A stretch of DNA of 64,000 nucleotides from Strongyloides papillosus (Eukaryota; Nematoda; Chromadorea; Rhabditida; Strongyloididae): NCBI GenBank assembly GCA_005656395.1, contig SRSI01000012.1, positions 186,001 through 250,000 of the forward strand. The letters run 5' to 3'. The notes under the pieces are model-generated. The model saw only the letters and a list, made by a program, of their open reading frames with translations, did not search any database and had not been told where the DNA came from. The translations under genes and the position numbers were made by a program. Positions 12,901 to 26,500 of this stretch are shown one piece after another. Position 1 is the first letter of the stretch. Each line of letters starts with the position of its first letter.

Positions 12901-14837
12901 AAATAGAAATTGATAAAAAAGAATATATTTAATAGATGAAATTTGTAGATATTTTTCGAAAGTATCAATTTAAGAATAGAAGATCCATTAAAATGAATTA
13001 TATTTAAGAGGATATATTATTTTCTTATATATTCCAAATATTATATTATTTAAAAATAATGAAAACAAATTTTTTATGCTTAGAATAGTTAACATATTTT
13101 ATATTTATTTGTTAATTGTTAATTGGACATGAAAAGAAGATACCATTTAAAAAGAAGAGATGTTAAAATTATTTTGATGTCTTTATTGTTAATTAGAAAT
13201 CTTCATTTTCAAATGAGCGTATTAATAATGAGAGAGATACTTACTATATCTTATATGATAATTATGGATATTATTTAAAAAAAAGAAACTTGAGAAATAA
13301 CATCTCATCAACCAATTTAACTATTCTTATAAAGAATATATATATTTTCCTTATTATCCTAAAAAGGGAACAATAACTATTCTTTTAAATACTCTACAAG
13401 ATATCTTCATAACATTATAGATAGTAGATTATTAAGTTTTTATAACACAAATTCAATGTATAATAACAGAATGATAAAAGAAATTATGTCAAAAAATATG
13501 TTGAATTAGTTTATCTAATTTTGGGGGGTTATATGATGATAAAATGAAGTAGATAGTTAATTTGAAGTTTTCAATATACAAATCTCTTTATTCTTCTTCC
13601 TCTCTTTCCTTCTTCAATAATTATTATTCTCTTCCTTGATAAGATATTTAATGTCCTTTGAAGAATTATATTTGTTATCATCACATTTTATCAACAGATT
13701 GAGGAAAGGGAGGAAAAAAAGGATTAGAGACACAGTATATTATATGGATATCAAGTTACGGTGGATATATCTATCATTATATATTCTTTAATTCAATTTT
13801 ACCTAACAATACTTGTTATTAACATTTTCTTTATAACAATACTACATAAGATAACATAATATTAAATTGAAGGGAAATCATTTTATAGAAAAGGGATAAA
13901 AAAGATAAAATAAAATATTTAAAAGATGTAAATAAAAATGAGAAATACAATTTTCATCATTAAATAACTTATTCATATTATTTATAGACAACATGGATAT
14001 GGAATTGATGGTTTAGGAGGTAAAAATAAAAGTCCGGGATCAGATAATTCAGACTCTGATATGGATGATGATTTATTGAATAGAAGTGTAACCTCAACAC
14101 CAACAAATGATGATGAAAATAATAAAGATCTCGCAGTAGGTGGTGATAGCAATAATGAAGATAGTATAAGTCCAAATAATCTTTTATCAAAATTAGCACC
14201 AACATCACTTTTATCAACAATGGGTCCAGTATTTTCCGGTAATCATCTTCAACCATCATTTGATAATATATTTTCACACTTTGGTGTACCATCACAACAA
14301 CCCTCCAATCCTTCTATGAATGGAACATTATTTCCACCTAATATGGAACATTTTAAAATTTTAATGCAAAATCCTTTATTCCAACAAATACAACAACAAA
14401 TGATATTTCATCAACAGCAAGCTCAACAAATCCAACAGCAACAATTATTACAGTGTTTACAGAAACAACAAACATCACTTAATACATTAGAAAAGGCTTC
14501 AGATTCTGAATCTACAACATCACCAAGTTGTGAAGATTCTTCATCGAAAGACAAAAATTTATCTAAAAAATCTAAACTTTCAATAGATGAAATATTAAAT
14601 ATAAAGAAAAACGATATTTTAGAGGGAAGTGAAAAGGTTGATGAAAATGAACATCATAATAATAATGAAAGTACTTCCGAGTCAAATACAAGTACTGATT
14701 ACCTTGATCCACAATCACCAGATAATAAAGTAGAAGAAAATCTAGAGAATGAAAATGAGAATGAAAACGAAGATGGAAAAACAACGGTAGAAGAAGATGT
14801 AGAGGAAAAAGAGGATGAAGAAGAGGAGAAAAAATAA
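9981..14837 (+). CDS. ceh-32: SIX3/6-family homeobox transcription factor (CEH-32 orthologue)
   Basis: Nuclear DNA-binding regulator; in C. elegans ceh-32 acts in head morphogenesis. CDS: 9981-10226, 10957-11483, 13988-14837, 540 aa. Residues about 80-188 form the SIX domain and 189-250 the homeodomain, with the SIX3/6-type signature [17 protein letters not shown] and helix 3 [13 protein letters not shown]. Exon 2 ends in phase 2 after AAAAKN; the GTAAGT donor at 11484 overlaps a TAA, so the single-exon reading is truncated. Exon 3 joins in frame (AA+A) and encodes an Asp/Ser stretch, Gln-rich and Asn-rich segments, the motif [11 protein letters not shown] that I recall from CEH-32, and a Glu-rich acidic C-terminus. 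The motif supports this exon assignment. Introns are 730 nt and 2,504 nt, large for this locus, and may hold enhancers. The N-terminus could include an unseen upstream exon. Confidence 0.93.
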
Positions 14838-17800
14838 TTAAAATAAATATTTTCTATCAATATACATTCCATCATCTCTTTTACCATTTTAAAAGGGATA
14901 TCAAATTGAAAACCCAGTCATAAAATATATAATATTGTATAAAAACAAAAAAAAGTCAAATAGTACTGTTAAAATAAATAGAAATATTGATCCTGTGAAA
15001 ACAATGATGAAAAAGTTTCGTAAAATATTTATAATAGTTAATAAAAAATGAATACTTTGATTCAGGTATCAAGAAAACAGTATTTCCCAACCATATTTAC
15101 CTTTCCTGAATAATAATTTTTATATCATCAATTTACTATCTAGAAATCAAATAACATTAAGAAAGAAAGGAAGAACAATCACTTTTGTACATTCAATTTT
15201 ATTAAAAGAATTTTTTTATAACTCTAACAAACTTTTCTAATTTACATATGATAGAAGATTTATTTTATATTATAATATTTTTTTTGCCATCAAATGTTCT
15301 CATAAATTTTTTAAACAATTTTTTCGTACTTTTGATGATAATTTAATTATTTTTAAATGTTAAAATTAGTTACTTTTACATGTATTAATTATGAACTAGT
15401 TTTTATTTTATATTCAAAATAGAGAATTAGATTGACATAGAAAGTTTCGTCTATACCTTAATTTATATTAATTTAAAAACATATTATAATTTTAAATTAT
15501 TATTATTTATGAAGTTTGTTTTGGTAAAGAAATCATTAAGGTGTTAATTTATGACATATGGTTTAATGTTATGTTGATGAAAAATGATTCTAAAACTTTT
15601 CATGATAACAAATTGCCTTATGCTATTGTAATATAGTATTATTACAATTTTTGAAGTGTTAAATTACTTTTTTTTTAATAAGTTAAACTTTATATTGCTT
15701 TTTTAATGTTGTCTTTTCTATTTGTTTGGTGATGTTGTAAAGTATTAAATTATCAAATTTGTTAAAATAAGTAAAAGTAAACCTAATTTAAGTAAACTAT
15801 CTCTGATGTCATGAAGAAGATAAAACGTCCATTTGCATGGTATATTTCTTTCTTTTTGATGTTACCTGGGCTTTGATGTGTTTTAAATAAATAATCCAAT
15901 TATTAAGGATAGTAAGCTGTGATAAAAGAACAATTAGTGTTTTACATATACTATATTATAATTCAATTCCTTTTAGCCACCTGTCGTTTGGCAGTATAGA
16001 TTTTTAAATGTATACACATTTCTTTTAATTTTTTGTGGCCATTTTATTATTAAGTTACCTTTAAAAGATAAAATTTTAAATGAGGGATTAAATATAAAAT
16101 GTGTAAATATTACCATTTATGTTGTTCCCCTTCGTTATATAAAAGTAAATGTTTTCTTCAATATATCTATTAACACCAAAATTAAAGGTTCTGTTTCAAA
16201 TAAAATTATTAAATTATTACTTTTGTCGTAATTATACATTTAAAAATCAACTACGTCATAATTATAAACTCATAATTGAAATATATTACAAATAGTTAGA
16301 TAATAATACAAGTGTCTGCATATCATAAAAGTATGGGAATTATAGAAACTGTAAAAAAAATAAAAAATTTTGACGACGCACATTACTTCTAAACAAATAT
16401 AATAAATATAAATTCATTTTTAGTGGGATAATATAATAAGAAGTAGTATCGTAAAAGAATAAAGCTGTTGATTATGTGGGAATTACATGTATTAATAATA
16501 ATTTTTACGTTATCACGAGAAAACAGCTTATAAGGAAGTACTAGTTATGGTACCGTATTGGAAATAATTTTTTTTAACCATTCTTCATTATTCTCCTTAT
16601 TTTATTTCTCTTTAAAACTTGTCTCACATTTTAAAAAATAATTGGGAAAATATTTTTTTTTGTCATTAATATTGATAAAAGACAATAAAATAGAGGGAAA
16701 AAGAAATTTAAAAAAATGTGTATTTTTTTAATAAAAGAATAAAAATTATTTTTTGAGAAAGTTTCGGTAGGAAGAAATCTTTTCATTTTTATTAATTTAA
16801 TTATGAGTATATTTTATTTTTCATAAAGTATAATATTTATATATTTCAAATAGATGACATATGTACATATTTTTATGCTTAATTTCCAATTAATAAATTT
16901 GTATTAATTTTGTTTTTTATATCATATTTATTTTTGTCGTTTATTGATAACAATAATTTTATGACAAAAGTAACAGATTTTTTTCTTCCAAAGATTAAAT
17001 ATAATCAATGTTTGTAATAATTAATACATTTTCACAAGAAAAGTATGCTATTTATCAGTTGTTCTTTTATTCGAAAAGAAATGTAATAGTAAATTAAATT
17101 ATATAAGAAAATGATAGGATTATGATGCCACAGTTTTCAGAAAAAGAAGGGAAAAGATTGTTTAATAGACATATTATTTCCTTGTTACTTCAAGTGTAAA
17201 TGGTGTTATGGTCGATTAAAAGATTAAGATTGCTTAACAATGAAAATAAACTTTCCATGAACTTTTCTTTTGTTAAACATATGTATAATCTACAACTATA
17301 TAGTGGTAATGAAGATAATCTTGATGTAAAATAATACTTCATTACTATTATCTTTGTTACACATTGAATCTCTTTTATTAAGAAATACATAATGTTTTTA
17401 GGTACAATCACTAAACTTTGCCATTCATAAAAGTATTACATTATCATTGTAAAATTTAATTGTATTTGTTAGGTGAAATAGATTTATAGTTAAAAAGAAG
17501 CAATTGACTTTTGATAATTGTTTTGTTAACAGTGAGGGCCATTTAACATTAATAATAGAAAAGGTATTTGATTATAATTTATCCTCTATATATATACTTT
17601 ATTTTGTTTGGTAAAATTGTAATATATTAAAATATTAAAATTCAATACATTTGTAATGGATTGTAATTACCTTCCATTAACTATATCTAAAATCATCTCA
17701 CTTAACTATGCACATCTCTATTAGTCAATTGATTGTAGTTAATGCATAGGAGAAAATTACATTATAAAATTCTTTTGTTGATGAATATTATTACATTGTT

Positions 17801-20312
17801 TTGATTCATGGATAATTTTACGAAGATATATTTTTAGGTAATACAGTATTTTATGATATAGTTGTTATGTTATAATAAAATAAGGGATTTTATTAAAAAC
17901 ACGGTGAAAAAAACATTGGTAATGATCAGACAAAAATTATACAGAATATTGTAAATAAAAACTTTCAAGACAATTAAAATAAACGTAATTAAAATATTAT
18001 GTAAAGAAAATAATTACGCAATTAAAATAAATGTATCTATGAATATTATCTTAAGATATAACTTATTTATAGTCAAAAAAATCAAGCTTATTTTTTTGTT
18101 CAAATTCGAAGTTTTACTATATAGATAACTTTTTAATCATTTGATAAAATGCACTTTCTTTAATATCGCATTTAAAAAGTATTTAGTTTTTTCTAAAGTA
18201 TAAATCATTCTTCATGAATAAACGGATATACTTTTGATGACGTCTTAAATCAAATTATGAATATCTTTTCTAACATCAAAGAAGCCATTCACCCATTTTT
18301 TTTTCAAAATTTGTATATCTATCTTGTTATTCAAGTCAAAAAAAAATTGCAAAAAAAAAATTAATTTGATGACATCATTAAGTATTTTTATAGCACTAAT
18401 AGTATACTTCCATATAATTAAGGTAACCTTTAGTAATCTTCGTTTCATAATAACAACTAATAATTTATTTAAGTGATATTTTATGATAAATAAAATATTT
18501 TTCCTGCAGTAAATATGTATTAATAACTTTTATGATATGTTATGGAACCTAAACAAATAAAATTAATGTATATTTGATGAATTGTTATTTAAAAAAAGTT
18601 ATTTTTTATATACGAGATGATATAATTAATATTTTAGTATATATGTATCAAAATGGAGGATGACATGTTTAAGAGAGGTTAATCCATTAAGTACTATGAA
18701 AAAAGAGGTTTAAATAAAAGTAAGAAGCTTCTTAAATTAAGGATAAGTAAGCATAAAAGGAAAATCTTAACAGTTGGTGAACGGTCCTTATTGTCAAAAC
18801 ATTCTCAGTAGTATTAAGTAAGTGGTTTAATGGATGTCTGGATGTAGAAATAAGTTGGATCATAGTTATTGTCTTTAATTAGTAACAGTGACTTTCTGAT
18901 GGAATATCCTTAAATTAGTAGTCGCTAACAGCTTACAATATTACTATCTTTTGAAGAATGCCGCATCTCGGTAAGAAGCTTAGGTGTTTAGAAGCAAAAC
19001 TTATGACAAATAAGAGACATATGTTGGTAAAGTAATTACAACAACATTTTTCGTATACATAATTCTTAATCCTTTACAACCACAAAACAAAAATAAAAAA
19101 AATTTAGGGATCTTTAATCTGCTAAAGTTTAAACTATAATAAAAAAAAATATTTCAAAAAGTACTTTCAAAAACAGTTATTATTATCGGATCTCTACAGT
19201 AACGAACGGAAATGATGATTAAAAAATTATGAAAATATTGTTTTATAAAAGGATTGTTTATTTTATAATTTGAGAAATAATCCTACGTTTACCTGAAACG
19301 ATAAAGATTAGATTTCTAAAAATAACAGATAAGTAAATGATATTTACAAGATAATTATTTCATTAATTATTTCAAATAACATCATCTAATATGTATTTTT
19401 TAAAACAAAAATAGCATACAAAAAAGCTGTTGATATTTATTATTTTGTGAATATCTAAAATCTAATATAATTAAAAGTAAAAACATATAAAATAATATTA
19501 AACTTTGAAAAATTACCCACGTAGGTTCTGACAGATTATAAATAAAAATGTTTACATCGGATTTTCCCAAAAAAAAATAGATTATAATATATTCAACACA
19601 TCAAATTGTTATTGTTTTTCATCAACATTATGAACTTTTTATTTCTTTTTCACTAAAATATTCACTTTTTGTTATCAATTCAATATATGATGAAAATCGC
19701 TATATTTAGTTTCTCATTTTTTTATTTTTGGAGTTGTTTTAGATTTTATGAAAGAATTTTATAAAATTACTTTCCAAAAGTTTTTTTTTAATCTGAAACT
19801 TTTATTCTAACATATTTATATGATGTAATAAATTTCTTTAAGTCTACCATTTGAAATGTATTAATAATAAAATTTAAAATGTGTAAAAAACATTCTTTTA
19901 TCTTTTAAATTAATGGATTTTTTTGTTCTTTGTTCAAGTTTACAGATTTACTTGTTTTTCACTAAAGTTTTTACAGTAATTAAAGTAATTAAGATAATAT
20001 TTTATAAATTAATCTTATAAATAAGCTAAGGTGGTGTTATTATTTCAAATGTATTTATATAAAAAATTGATATTTTTTTTAAAGGGGTGGAAACCGAAAA
20101 TAAAATTATTTGTTTATAAATACCTTTTATATTAATTGAAATTTCATTCTTTAAATAATATTAATATTATTGAATTATATACTAAGATAACTCGTATCTT
20201 CAATTATGATATCTATATTTTTATTTTCAGATTTTTAAAAAATATAAAACTATTAATACAGAGAATTCGTTAATTTTTATATAAAAGAAGTTGTAAAAAA
20301 GCAAACGTGAAA
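14838..20312. other. 5.5-kb non-coding region downstream of ceh-32
   Basis: No supported gene. The bulk is AT-rich with A/T homopolymer runs. One stretch, about 18650-19030, is visibly less AT-rich and lacks an open frame on either strand, which makes it a candidate conserved non-coding element. A TGCACTTT octamer lies at about 18150-18157. The short open frames at 17190-17411 and 18245-18448 have no ATG-led, protein-like content. Confidence 0.5.
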
Positions 20313-20882
20313 ATGATTAGTTCTCATAAAAGATCTGAAATTGTCTGTTTTTTCATCTTCCTCTTTCTTATTTTTTCACTTTTATCAATAGAAGAAGTTC
20401 ACATGTATGAAGTTGATATTTCAAATGTGATGTTTAATGATAGAGATATCAACAACGAAAAAAGTATGAAACAATTTTTTGGAAAACATTTTCCAGAAAA
20501 TGGAGGCAATAAGTTATTGGAAAAACCGGAATATTTCAATCCTTTTAATGAATACTTTTCACGCGGAATGTTAGAATGCACTGGAAACTATTTATCTTTT
20601 ATTGCTAAGATGCATGTTCTTATGAGAGTAAGTTAATTCACACTATTATTTTCACAAATTTATTTATTGAAAAAATTACCAAATTTTATACTTTAAAATG
20701 TTGATGTGTTATAGGATGTGTATGAAAAATTCAGTAATTGTCAGAAAAATGTTGCAAATAATGATTTGGAAAGAAAAGAAAAAATAAATTTGTTTGAAGA
20801 AAGATTAGCTAAATATAAACTTGATCCAGAAAGTATTTCTAAAATAGTAAAGGAAAGAGGACAAGAAAATACTAAGGAGTAA
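20313..20882 (+). CDS. Small secreted protein, family unknown
   Basis: CDS: 20313-20627 and 20715-20882, 160 aa; the 87-nt intron has GTAAGT and TTATAG borders in phase 0. I start at the ATG at 20313 because the GTG two codons earlier is not a nematode start. Residues about 10-27 are strongly hydrophobic (CFFIFLFLIFSLLS), a signal peptide or anchor. The mature part has only two Cys (one in exon 1 near LECTGNYL, one in exon 2 near FSNCQKN), which could form one disulfide, and a Lys/Glu-rich helical C-terminus. Nothing identifies a function. The next gene on the same strand, 0.8 kb on, is also secreted. Confidence 0.7.
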
Positions 20883-21712
20883 GATTTCTTTATTCAATAT
20901 ATTTTTTTTATCACTCTTCAACTATAAATCAAAAATACAGAAAAACAGAAAAAAAAGTTGTATATTAAGAATATTTTACATTTATTTTGATGATATTTCT
21001 CATTATTGGTAATTTTTTATTTATGAATGATCGCAGATTCTTGAAGTGAGAATGAGCAATGCATATATAAATATTTAATAAAACTTACTTATATTTTAAA
21101 ATACAAATTTACTATTATTTTCACTAACTCTATTAAAATTAACTTGTTTAGTTTTCTTAACAAATAAAAGTTTTACATGATTGTACTTTAAAAATCGAGA
21201 CCTTTTTTAATTAAATAATTGAAAATATGTTAGTTCCGGATTGATTTATTATATTTTATTGAAACTATTATTTAATAAATAAACAAATACTTAGTGATAT
21301 ACAATTGTATTATATTCATACAAAAAAGATGGTAAGAATGAAGGTGTCAAGTAACAGGATACTCTTACCATTGAAAAGCTTATGTTTAAATATAATAAAA
21401 ATACTATTAATACTAATTTTCAATTGAGCATATTACAATAACTCTTTGGTTGCAGAAAATCATGTATATATAAATAACAATGTCCCTCCAATTATATACT
21501 GACTGGAACCGTCAAATAAACTTCAAAATTTAAACATTTTTTTCTACATTTACCTTTTGTAATCATGTTTTAATGTTTAGTTTAATGAATGATGTATGTT
21601 AACGAGTTAAGTAAACAACTAAACTTTATAAGAAATGTTTCAAGGAAGTGGACTTCATAAATTTTAGAAATTCACATCTTTAATTTTCACACTTATATTT
21701 ACAAATTTTAAA
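20883..21712. other. Spacer with a short perfect inverted repeat
   Basis: AT-rich spacer between two secreted-protein genes. At 21329-21337 and 21363-21371 the 9-mer ATGGTAAGA and its complement TCTTACCAT form an inverted repeat with a 25-nt loop. Pairing does not extend beyond 9 bp. No gene was seen. Confidence 0.35.
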
Positions 21713-22429
21713 ATGATTATAAATATAAAAATTTTCTTCCTACTTTTATTTATTGTATTCCCAACTGTTTTTACAAATTCACTGAGAAAAAGAAAAGACT
21801 TGGAAAATCAAAAAATTAATAATATAACAACATCAAATTTAACAACTGACTTTTATTCAACAACTTTACCTTACACAAATGAATCAGAAAACATAACAAT
21901 TTTAATGGAAAATAGTACTTTTGTAACATTAATATCATCATCTTCAACAACTCAAAGTACATCTTTATCAACAAGTAATATATCATCACAAGATATTAAT
22001 ATTGAGGAGAATGAAAAGATTGTAGAATTGTCACCATTAATGGATAATATTAATAAGAATATTAATATCGAGAACGAATTTCAAAAATTTTTTAGTAATT
22101 CTAATGGAATATTTAATATTGAAGAGGGGATATTTGCCAAAAGTTCATGTTATTATGAGGTATAATTATATAATTCGTGATTATTATATAATCTTTTTTT
22201 ACTTTAGGGAACAACTATTATTGAAGATGGAATTAAACGTGAGATGACAGAAGAAGAAATGAATGAGATGGCTGAGTTTATAACAAAAACTGTAAAATTC
22301 AATTCTGAATGGAGGTATGATGAAGAAATTAATGATTGGGTAAAAGTCGATGAAACTATAACAAGTGAAAAAGATAGTTGGTCAGAAGTCCCCTGTTTTT
22401 GTAAATATTGTTTAACAAAGAAAGAATAA
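21713..22429 (+). CDS. Secreted protein with a C-terminal pepsin-inhibitor-3-like domain
   Basis: CDS: 21713-22159 and 22208-22429 (48-nt intron, phase 0), 222 aa. The N-terminus is a signal peptide (MIINIKIFFLLLFIVFPTVF). Residues about 35-100 are Thr/Ser/Asn-rich with many N-x-S/T sequons (e.g. NNIT, NLT, NES, NIT, NST), so this stalk is likely heavily glycosylated. The C-terminal ~80 residues carry a Cys, then a short strand, a DG turn, the segment KREMTEEEMNEMAEF and a final VPCFCKYC. This resembles the Pepsin-I3 (Aspin) repeat, where a DG..(V/K)R.LT.EE.EL helix precedes a P.FC. If so, it may inhibit aspartic proteases. The match is by eye and only one repeat is present, so inhibitory activity is uncertain. 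Confidence 0.65.
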
Positions 22430-23320
22430 AATGGAAAAAATAAGTGTCGAATGTTTCCTTCCTTTTTCAATTTATTATACTTTTTTATCATGAATATATG
22501 TACTTTTTGTTATAAAAGAAATTTTGTTTGTCATTGAAAAAAATGTTATTCAAAAAAATGGTACTTTTAATAAACTTTTTTGTTACCCAGGTTCGAAAGT
22601 ACTCTTTAGAAATATAAATTAAAATGCTTATATATAATGGTTGTTTTTGTGATTGTAATAGCGAAATTAATATAAGTACATATATTTACATGTAAATAAA
22701 ATATATATATATTTTTTTGTTAGTGATAATGTTCTAAAGAAATTTATATATTTTTATTTAGCGATTCTTTTGCATTAATTGATCAATGAACTTTTTATGT
22801 CATTAAAGTAAGAGTGTAAAATAAAATTTTCTTTGTTGAAAATATTTTCACTTTTCTCTGAAAGGTACAACAAAACATAGATTATATTTTATTAAAGAAA
22901 AGTGTGTAGATACATATTTTTATAGAGTTCAAATTATTAAAATTTATAAAAATATATGTCTACATATGTGTTTTTATTTTTATGTAAGTGTATGTTATTT
23001 AAGTGTTTGAAAATGTTTTTGAATTATCGAAAAATTAATAAAATATTTTATGACAATTTATATTGAATTAAAAATTAGTTAATTAATTTAATAATACACT
23101 TTGTTTAACTGTTATATATATATTTTCAAATAATAAAAAAATTGGTTATGTTTTAATTTTATGATAATGTATATTATTAAATTTTGAAATATACAGAAAA
23201 AATTAAAAATTAGAGATTGATTCAAAATTTTCGGAAATCCAGAATTTCATACATTTTACACAATGTTTTCACTTTTTCTTCCTTTCTTTAAAAAAAACAG
23301 CAACTATTTTACACATAATA
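22430..23320. other. Convergent 3' spacer between the pepsin-inhibitor-like gene (+) and alsin (-)
   Basis: Very AT-rich DNA with long T/A runs, holding the 3' UTRs of two genes that face each other. Nothing coding was seen. Confidence 0.5.
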
Positions 23321-23548
23321 TTAATTAGTGTGTCTTTCACGACATATTTGATAGTAAGCAGATTTAAGCATAGTAAACATCATATCAACTCTTCCTGATC
23401 CTTGAATTTGAGGACAAAAATCAGCAATAAAGCGTATTTCAGCTCCTAAATGTGGTAATCTTGCTCTTACAATTACATACATTAATGCTGGTAAAAAGTC
23501 GTCACTGGAACACATGTGTGTTGGAGATCCAGTAAAACATGCGGCACA
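23321..23548 (-). CDS. ALS2: Alsin exon 5: C-terminal half of the VPS9 domain
   Basis: 75 codons plus TAA, preceded by an ATTTAATTATAG acceptor (AG at 23549-23550), phase 0. The ATG at 23515 is internal, since the frame is open back to the acceptor. The core SSDDFLPALMYVIVRARLPH followed by an LGAE segment and ending MLKSAYYQICRE closely resembles the end of human alsin as I remember it ([21 protein letters not shown] ... TLKACYYQIQRE). Preceding residues fill the expected spacing when joined to the ETFDDILK end of exon 4, 14.5 kb away, so no exon seems to be missing. In VPS9 domains the D and P/Y residues of this segment contact Rab5. Confidence 0.85.
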   Translation of the reverse strand, partial: CAACFTGSPTHMCSSDDFLPALMYVIVRARLPHLGAEIRFIADFCPQIQGSGRVDMMFTMLKSAYYQICRERHTN

Positions 23549-26500
23549 CTATAATTAAATAAATTTATAATAATATTTTGGTACAAAGATGTTATGCTTT
23601 TTTTATGTTTTAAAATTGTATTTATGCTATGGTTAATTGGAAATAATAATATATGAACAATATAAATTTTTATTTTATAGTTTGTAAACGACATTATATT
23701 TAACGGAAAAAAAATTAAATTTGTATAAAGATTTTTGAACGATTAAAAATTAGCGTAAATTTTATTTCTATTCGCCATTTATATCTTTATTCTTCGAAAA
23801 TGGGTAAATAGTAATACCCTTTAATTATATCCCTTTCTATCCTTAATTAATTTTACTATAGAATCATGAAAATAGATGAGTATTTAGTGAAGAGATTTTT
23901 TTTCTTTTATAAAGTACATTTGCTCCAATTAAGAATTATCTAAAGTTATATGTCAAAATTTGTTTAATCATTTAAATGTCGGGAGTGGACGAAGTTTGTC
24001 TAAAAGTTAGTTGATTGATGGTTATCGAAAATAATATAGACAAAAATGTTTCATCCATTACCCTCAAATATAATTTAAAAATATGTTTTTGAGATTGGGT
24101 TATATAAACTTCTGAGTACATATTTTTTTATCTCTCCCACTCACAACATATGTTCTGAAGAATTGGATTTTGTTTATCATATAGTGAACTTTTCTTTCAG
24201 TTTAGGAGGATTATAAAAGTGCAATCTACATAGAAATTTTTATGTATATGATACATACTTATGAAAAATTATGTAAATTTCAATATAAGATAGATGCTAA
24301 ATAATATATTATTAGTTAATATTATAGAAATTACCAAAAGTTTTTGCTATTTTCCAACATCGTATTTATCATTATAATTATCCAAATACTTTATACTATT
24401 ATTATTATAAAGGATAGAAGGTAATCATTCTACTTAAAAAGACGAAAATATCAACTTTTACCTAATCCAGATTAAAAATTCCCTAAAGAAATAGAAATCT
24501 TCTATTTTTGGTAAACATTTCTATAAATTGTTAAAATTATTCTTTTAAAAACTTATTTATAAATAGTTATAAAAGTATATATCTATGAATTTTAGTTAAT
24601 TTTTTTGCCTCAGAGTATAAAGAAAAAACAACTTAGGAAATGTTTTCTTATCACTTTGTTTATGAAAGGAAAATGATGTCTGAATTTATAAGTGCACCTA
24701 TGCTCTTTCAACATGTGATAGTTGGAGAGGTAAAATATAAAAAACAATTATATAAGTTTTTACAATAAAAAACGTACTAATAATGTGCTTGTTGAATCAG
24801 TATCATTAAAAACAATTTTTTTACCTATATACATTTATTTCATTCTCCCTATCTGGTATTGTAAGTGAACAAACATTACTATCTTTTGATATAAACGTCA
24901 CTGCAAAAAAAGATAGTATCTAAAAATTTTATTCTATTATAGTCTTTTTTTGTTTGTTATTTGTTAGCCCTTCTTCTAATAGCGCATAACAACCTTTTGA
25001 AAACCTTTAAATTATATTACAAAAAATAGTTCCTTGATAGTATAGAAGCTGTTATTTCTAAGAAACTTTTAGTTCAGATTAATATCAAAGCGATTATTTT
25101 CCTTCCTTTGCAATGCTTTCTTTTTTTCCATCTCAATGTAAATATTATTTTTACAATTTTTCTTTTTCATCACTTATTATTTATCTCATCTTAATAACAT
25201 TACATTGAAACTAAAATTAAATATCTACATACATATATTTTTAAATAAATATGTATATAAATATCTTTTACGCCGTTGATCTACTTTTCTTATCTCTATT
25301 TTAAAATTTTTTAAATTGTCCTATTGCAAACTCTCTTTAAATAATTATTATCTCTCTCTCTTTTGATAGTGTCAAAAAAGTTTGAGAAATGAGATTATCA
25401 AGTACCCAATTTAAATAAACTTTATAATTTATGACGTATTGAGATTAAAAAATACTTTTAATCTTTCAAAGATATTTCTTCTATAATGCCAAAGTACATA
25501 CTTGTATCCCCTATTGCCACATAACTTAGTGAAAAAGAATTTTAACCTAACTTTACATAAATTATCTTCAGATAGTAATGCTGGTTGTGAAAAAGAGACC
25601 AAAGAAATTTTGTTTATCATTTTTTCAATCCTATCTAGTAAAGTGCAACGTACCACTGCACTTTTTATCGTATTTATTTGAGTTAAAATAATTACCAGAT
25701 CATTTTATTAGAAAGGCGTTGAATAATATTTATTTCCAGCTTCAAAAAACATAAGCCATTTGATGTAGTCTTAACATTTATAGAAATGAAACATGTTTTG
25801 TAGCACCTCTTTATCTATCTCCTTTAACAATAATTATACTTTATTCATTATTTCTCTCTCAACTACTTATGATTTTTTTCTATATTATATTTAACAGTTA
25901 CATATTAATTAAACTATGTCCTTATTAGAAGAATGATAATAATTTTATTGCAAAAAAAACTCTTATAATAATATTTTTGAACATTCTATTTATCAAAAGA
26001 AATTTTTTGTCATTGATAAGAAAACACTTAGTTAATAAAGTAATATAACCTATATATATGTATATATGGTTAGAAAATTAAAAATAAATCTTGAAACTTT
26101 TGATATATCATGTTGGCTACGCTTCGAGAATGTGAAATGCACTTTTCGATTAGATTTAGGACAACCAAAAGCCACACCTTTTTAATATTTTATATAAGAT
26201 GAAAATAGACAAATATATGTATAATATAAAGTTTGTCAGTTGGATGAGTGATAAACAATCATTATTTCTTACCAATTTATTTCATGAATACTCCATTAAA
26301 GCTTCTAAAATTGCTTCACTAAAAGTATTTTCATAGTATTTACTAAATCATCCCATACTATCTCATTTTTTATTTAATACTTTTAATGAGAATAATAAAT
26401 TTTTAAATATCATCTTTATTTCTTTAAAAATTATGCATATCTATATTTATATATATATATTTTTATGAAAAAAATTTTCCTAAATAATTCTTTGTTAACA

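Noticed and set aside
21329..21371. 9-bp inverted repeat with a 25-nt loop as a possible RNA hairpin
   Set aside because: Stem does not extend on either side; too short for a microRNA precursor and not followed by a T-run terminator, which would be irrelevant in this organism anyway.
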